Below, piece by piece: positions 56,163 to 64,000 of a DNA stretch of 64,000 nucleotides. Positions within the stretch are counted from its first letter, which is position 1, and every line of letters starts with the position of its first letter. The DNA comes from Streptomyces sp. Ag109_O5-10. GTDB taxonomy: Bacteria > Actinomycetota > Actinomycetes > Streptomycetales > Streptomycetaceae. A program made the translations under genes and the position numbers. The notes under the pieces were generated by a model that was not told where the DNA came from, did no database searches, and saw only the letters and a program-made list of their open reading frames with translations. Where the stretch lies: contig NZ_FNTQ01000001.1 in assembly GCF_900105755.1 (NCBI RefSeq), positions 1,984,001 to 2,048,000 of the forward strand. The letters run 5' to 3'.

Positions 56163-56684
56163 ATGACCGAGCCGGCCCGCAGGGCCGTTGCCTCCTACTC
56201 CACGTACCAGGAAGCCGAACGCGCCGTGGATCGCCTCGTCGACCAGGGCTTTCCCGTCCAGAAGATCGCGATCATCGGTCGGGACATGCGCCTGGTCGAA
56301 CAAGTGATCGGTCGAATGGGGTACGGCGACGCCGCCTTCCACGGCGCAGCCGCCGGAGCGCTGCCCGGCGTACTCATCGGCTGGATCTTCGGGTTGCTGA
56401 ACTGGCTGAACCCGGTCGTCTCCGGTCTGCTCCTCGCCCTGTACGGGCTGATCTTCGGAGCGGTCGTCGGTGCGCTGCTCGGCGTGCTGCTGTACGCGGC
56501 GCAGGGCGGCCACCGGGACTTCGCGTCGGTCCGCTCGATCGAGCCCAGCCGGTACGACGTCGTGGCGGACGAGGACGTGGCCGATGAGGCCGCCCGGCTG
56601 GTCGCCGGGCTGAACAGCTGGGCCGGCACGAACACGGCGAGCGCCTCCTCCAGGGGCCCGCGCAACGGGCCCGCCCCCAGCTGA
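56163..56684 (+). CDS. YflT-type general stress membrane protein
   Basis: This 173-residue protein starts with a YflT/GspM-like domain ([40 protein letters not shown]). Two glycine-rich membrane hairpins follow ([40 protein letters not shown]) and a hydrophilic tail. Such proteins are sigma-B-type general stress proteins in Gram-positive bacteria. The ATG follows GGAAGGAG. It lies 83 bases before dnaK and may share its control. Confidence 0.85.
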   Translation: MTEPARRAVASYSTYQEAERAVDRLVDQGFPVQKIAIIGRDMRLVEQVIGRMGYGDAAFHGAAAGALPGVLIGWIFGLLNWLNPVVSGLLLALYGLIFGAVVGALLGVLLYAAQGGHRDFASVRSIEPSRYDVVADEDVADEAARLVAGLNSWAGTNTASASSRGPRNGPAPS

Positions 56685-56767
56685 ACGAGTTTCGAAGCCG
56701 GGCGGACACAGGGCCCGGAGGAAGAACGGTCGCCGACGGACGTCGACCGCCGCGGAAGGAGTTCCTC

Positions 56768-58669
<1,902 letters not shown>

Positions 58670-58677
58670 GGCGCGCC

Positions 58678-59286
58678 ATGCCCGCCCACCCTCAGGAACC
58701 CGGCCGGGCCGCGTCGGATCCGGACGTGCGGGTCCCGGAAAGCGCCGGACCTCCTCCTCGCGAGGATCTGCCCCGACCGGGCCCGCCCCGGCCCGAAGCG
58801 GCGAACGGTGAACCGGGACCCGATGCCGCCGGCCCCACGCCTGCCGAGGACGAGTACACGACCGCGATCCGGGAACTGGAGGACCGCTGGCGGCGCGCAC
58901 TCGCCGACCTCGACAACCTTCGCAAGCGTCACGCCAGGGAACTGGAGCGCGAACGGGCGGTCGAGCGGTCCCGCACGGCGGCCGCCTTCCTGCCCGTCCT
59001 CGACAACCTCGAACTCGCCCTGACCCACGCCGGCGCCGATCCGGGCGCGATCGTGGAGGGCATCCGAGCCGTACGCGACCAAGCGGTGAACGTCCTCGAA
59101 CTGCTCGGCTACCCGCGGCACGCGGAGACCGGCGTCCCCTTCGACCCGGCCCGGCACGAGGTGGTCGGCGTCGTCCAGGACCCCGACGCCCCACCGGGCA
59201 CCGTCGTCGAGGTGCTGCGCCCCGGCTACGGTGACGGCGAACGGCAGCTCAGGCCCGCCGCCGTGACGGTCGCGAAGCGGGAGTGA
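58678..59286 (+). CDS. grpE: GrpE nucleotide-exchange factor
   Basis: This 202-residue protein has a disordered Pro-rich N-terminus (1-58) and a GrpE core: LEDRWRRALADLDNLRKRHA (long coiled coil), then AAFLPVLDNLELAL, GIRAVRDQAVNVLELLGYPR and the wing GYGDGERQLRPAAVTV. It releases ADP from DnaK. It starts 8 bases after dnaK, in the order dnaK-grpE-dnaJ typical of actinobacteria. Confidence 0.92.
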   Translation: MPAHPQEPGRAASDPDVRVPESAGPPPREDLPRPGPPRPEAANGEPGPDAAGPTPAEDEYTTAIRELEDRWRRALADLDNLRKRHARELERERAVERSRTAAAFLPVLDNLELALTHAGADPGAIVEGIRAVRDQAVNVLELLGYPRHAETGVPFDPARHEVVGVVQDPDAPPGTVVEVLRPGYGDGERQLRPAAVTVAKRE

Positions 59287-59292
59287 CCGGTC

Positions 59293-60243
59293 ATGGCACG
59301 GGACTTCTACGAGGTGCTGGGCGTGTCGCGGACCGCGAGCCAGGACGAGATCCAGCAGGCATACCGGAAACTCGCCCGCAAGTACCACCCCGACGTCAAC
59401 AAGGACCCCGCGGCGGAGGAACGCTTCAAGGACCTCAACGAGGCATACAGCGTCCTGTCCGATCCCAAGACCCGAGCCCGCTACGACCGCTTCGGCGAGG
59501 ACTTCCGCAAGATCCCCGAGGACTTCGACGAGCGGGTCGCGGCCGGAGCGGGCGGCGGCTTCCGCGGTCGGACCGCGGGCGGTGGCGGTCCTCGCGTCCG
59601 GTACGCCACCGGCTTCGGGGACGGCTTCGGCGCGGAGGGCATCGACATCGAGGACCTGCTCGGCTCCATGTTCGGAGGCGGCGTCGGCCGAGGCGGCGTC
59701 CCCGGAGCGGACCAGGAGGCCGAACTGCCGCTCACCGTCGAGGAGGCGTACCGAGGCGGCCGTCGCACCGTCACCCTCGCCGGCCCCACCGGGCAGCCGC
59801 GGCGGTACGAGGTCGACGTGCCGCCGGGCGTCACCGACGGGCAGCGCATCCGGCTGGCGGGCGAGGGTGGCCGGGGCAGCGGTGACGCCGCCGCGGGCGA
59901 CCTGTACCTGCGGGTACGTATCCAGCCCCACCCCCAGTTCCGGCTGGACGGCCGTGACGTGCACGTCCAGGTCCCGGTCGCCCCGTGGGAGGCGGCCCTG
60001 GGCGCGACCGTGCCGGTGCCGACGCCCGGCGGCGGCACGGCCAAGGTCACGGTGCCCGCGGGCTCGTCCAGCGGCCGGCGGCTGCGGCTGCGCGGCGAGG
60101 GCATGCCGAACCCGCGCGGCGCGAACGGCGACCTGTACGCCGAACTCCGCGTCATGGTGCCTCCCGTCCTCAGCGACCGGGAGCGCGAACTGTTCGAGGA
60201 GCTCGCCGCCACTTCCTCGTTCGACCCCAGGAGGACGCGATGA
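59293..60243 (+). CDS. DnaJ co-chaperone without zinc-finger (CbpA-type)
   Basis: This 316-residue protein has a J-domain with the HPD tripeptide ([20 protein letters not shown]), a Gly-rich linker ([17 protein letters not shown]) and two C-terminal beta domains ([40 protein letters not shown]). The four CxxCxGxG zinc motifs of DnaJ type I are absent, so it is type II (CbpA-like). It starts 6 bases after grpE and overlaps the next gene as ATGA. Confidence 0.92.
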   Translation: MARDFYEVLGVSRTASQDEIQQAYRKLARKYHPDVNKDPAAEERFKDLNEAYSVLSDPKTRARYDRFGEDFRKIPEDFDERVAAGAGGGFRGRTAGGGGPRVRYATGFGDGFGAEGIDIEDLLGSMFGGGVGRGGVPGADQEAELPLTVEEAYRGGRRTVTLAGPTGQPRRYEVDVPPGVTDGQRIRLAGEGGRGSGDAAAGDLYLRVRIQPHPQFRLDGRDVHVQVPVAPWEAALGATVPVPTPGGGTAKVTVPAGSSSGRRLRLRGEGMPNPRGANGDLYAELRVMVPPVLSDRERELFEELAATSSFDPRRTR

Positions 60244-60637
60244 ACGACCGACCCGCAGGAGCGGGAGGCATCGGCCGGAGCGCCGTGGGCGCCCGTCCGG
60301 TCCGAACGGGCGTCGACATCACCGCCTCGACGGCTGTCCGGTACGCGCTCGTGCCCGTCCCCAGGCTCTCCCTGGCCGCCGTGGCCCTTCGCTCGGGCCT
60401 CCACCCCGATCTGATCCGCCGGTTCGTCGCCCTCGGGCTGGTCGACGCCGAACGCGACCCCGCGGGGCGGCTGGTGTTCGCCCCCTCGGCCCCGGCGGTT
60501 CTCGCCCGTATCCAGCGGCTGCGCGCCGGCCTCTGCCTCAACTACGCATCCATCGGCCTGGTGCTCGACCTGCTCGACCGCATCAGCCTGCTCGAAGCCG
60601 CCCTGCGCGGCCGCGGCACGAGGAGTGAAACACCCCC

Positions 60638-60647
<10 letters not shown>
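60240..60647 (+). CDS. MerR-like chaperone modulator (CbpM/HspR-like)
   Basis: This 135-residue protein starts at an ATG overlapping the dnaJ stop. Its centre ([20 protein letters not shown], then [20 protein letters not shown]) is a MerR-type winged helix, and the C-terminus ([20 protein letters not shown]) is a helical arm. CbpM proteins bind the J-domain of CbpA; HspR proteins repress the dnaK operon. Position directly after a CbpA-type DnaJ favours the CbpM role. The N-terminal 40 residues are poorly conserved-looking. Confidence 0.75.
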
Positions 60648-63273
<2,626 letters not shown>

Positions 63274-63277
<4 letters not shown>

Positions 63278-63720
63278 GCACGATGCAGGCGACGACCGTC
63301 AGATGTCCGCACTGCGGGCGCACCAACCGGGTGCCCGTGGCCGCGGAGGGCCGCCCCAAGTGCGGCCACTGCAAGCAGCCCCTACCGTGGATGGTGGACG
63401 CGGGCGACGACGACTTCACCGAGGTCGCCGAGCGGGCCGACGTCCCCGTCGTGGTCGACCTGTGGGCCACCTGGTGCGGCCCCTGCCGCATGGTCAGCCC
63501 CGCGCTGGAGAAGGTCGCCACCGACCTCGCGGGCCGCATCAAACTCGTCAAGGTCGACGTCGACAAGAACCCGCGCCTGTCGCAGCGTTTCGAGGTCCAG
63601 GCCGTACCGACACTGGTGATCCTCGACAAGGGCGCGACGGTCGCCCGGCAGGCGGGGGCGGCGCCCGCCCCCGTTCTGCGCCAGTGGGTGGAACAGTCGA
63701 TCACCGCCCGGAAAGAGTGA
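63274..63720 (+). CDS. Zinc-ribbon thioredoxin (Trx2/TrxC type)
   Basis: This 148-residue protein has an N-terminal zinc ribbon, CPHC...CGHC (residues about 11-33), and a thioredoxin domain with active site [31 protein letters not shown] precedes the cis-proline PTLVI. Trx2-type proteins are induced by oxidative stress and the ribbon responds to oxidation. Its ATG overlaps the clpB stop as ATGA, so disaggregase and thioredoxin are translationally coupled. Confidence 0.93.
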
Positions 63721-63725
63721 TCCGG

Positions 63726-63989
63726 ATGACCCTGCACGCAGATCCCCACCTCGCGCTTGTCCGGCCGGTCCAGCCGCTGACCCCCGAAGGGTGTCAGGAG
63801 TGTCTGATGCTCGGCTCCCCATGGGTCCACCTGAGGCTCTGCCTGACCTGCGGACACGTCGGCTGCTGCGACTCCTCGCCGAACAAGCACGCGCGCAAGC
63901 ACGCGGCTGTCGTCGCGCATCCGATCGTGCAGTCGTTCCAGCCCGGCGAGGACTGGCGCTGGTGCTACGTTCACGAGGCGTTCGTCTGA
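63726..63989 (+). CDS. UBP-type zinc-finger protein
   Basis: This 87-residue protein is almost entirely a zinc-finger of the ubiquitin-protease (ZnF-UBP) type. CQECLMLGSPWVHLRLCLTC is followed by GHVGCCDSSPNKHARKHAAV with conserved His, and the end reads GEDWRWCYVHEAFV. Eukaryotic members bind the free C-terminus of ubiquitin. Bacterial ones are unexplained; lacking ubiquitin, this one may bind other protein tails. It starts 5 bases after the thioredoxin stop, ending the chaperone set as far as the window shows. Confidence 0.88.
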   Translation: MTLHADPHLALVRPVQPLTPEGCQECLMLGSPWVHLRLCLTCGHVGCCDSSPNKHARKHAAVVAHPIVQSFQPGEDWRWCYVHEAFV

Positions 63990-64000
63990 TGTCCGGCGAC

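Noticed and set aside
56685..56767. HAIR or CIRCE heat-shock element before dnaK
   Set aside because: No CTTGAGT-N7-ACTCAAG or CIRCE-like inverted repeat is visible here or in the region before 56163.

Overview
This 64 kb window comes from a high-GC actinobacterium, almost certainly a Streptomyces chromosome. The signs are strong third-position GC bias, many GTG starts, several GTGA or ATGA stop/start overlaps, LuxR, GAF and PucR regulators of streptomycete type, a twin-arginine multicopper oxidase and a streptomycete trypsin. I saw no rRNA, tRNA, CRISPR array or complete prophage.

Layout. 1-12.8 kb is ordinary chromosome: the 5' part of glyoxylate carboligase (gcl), a zinc-ribbon protein, two overlapping acyl-CoA synthetase genes facing a GAF-LuxR regulator, a large LuxR-family ATPase regulator, a secreted trypsin, an AlkZ-like winged-helix protein and a CorA metal channel. 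12.8-23.5 kb is a degraded accessory island bounded by a 192-bp near-identical copy of the corA 3' end. It holds a truncated XRE regulator, a multicopper oxidase-SHOCT pair between two decayed integrase-like copies, and a sulfide/persulfide detoxification locus. That locus has a CstR-like regulator, two small rhodaneses, a TauE/SafE exporter, an MBL-rhodanese persulfide dioxygenase of CstB type, and a DUF302 protein. Three palindromes of the form TACCCC-NN-GGGGTA sit at its divergent promoters. A sulfide:quinone-reductase-like gene and a thioredoxin gene next to it are broken.

23.5-37 kb is rich in insertions and remnants: an IS1182-family and an IS630-family element abutting at one CTAG, IS3, integrase and nickel-transporter fragments, a gene frameshifted by a 23-bp tandem duplication, and a 163-bp MITE whose ends match the IS630 element. 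Intact genes here are a GlxA-type regulator, methylmalonate-semialdehyde dehydrogenase, a GNAT acetyltransferase and a permease/TIGR03943 pair.

37-64 kb looks like a stress-adaptation region. It has a FUSC-family membrane protein, a formaldehyde-dehydrogenase-like enzyme, a class II UvrA, a DJ-1/PfpI protein, a DUF1931 histone-fold protein, a flavin oxidoreductase/FMN reductase/aldo-keto reductase group, an MFS transporter with a divergent LysR gene, DUF2267, a PucR regulator, a HAD phosphatase and an SDR-like protein. It ends in a tight seven-gene set: dnaK, grpE, a zinc-finger-less dnaJ, a MerR-like modulator, clpB, a zinc-ribbon thioredoxin and a UBP-type zinc-finger protein. This is probably an accessory chaperone/redox operon, preceded by a YflT-type general stress protein gene.
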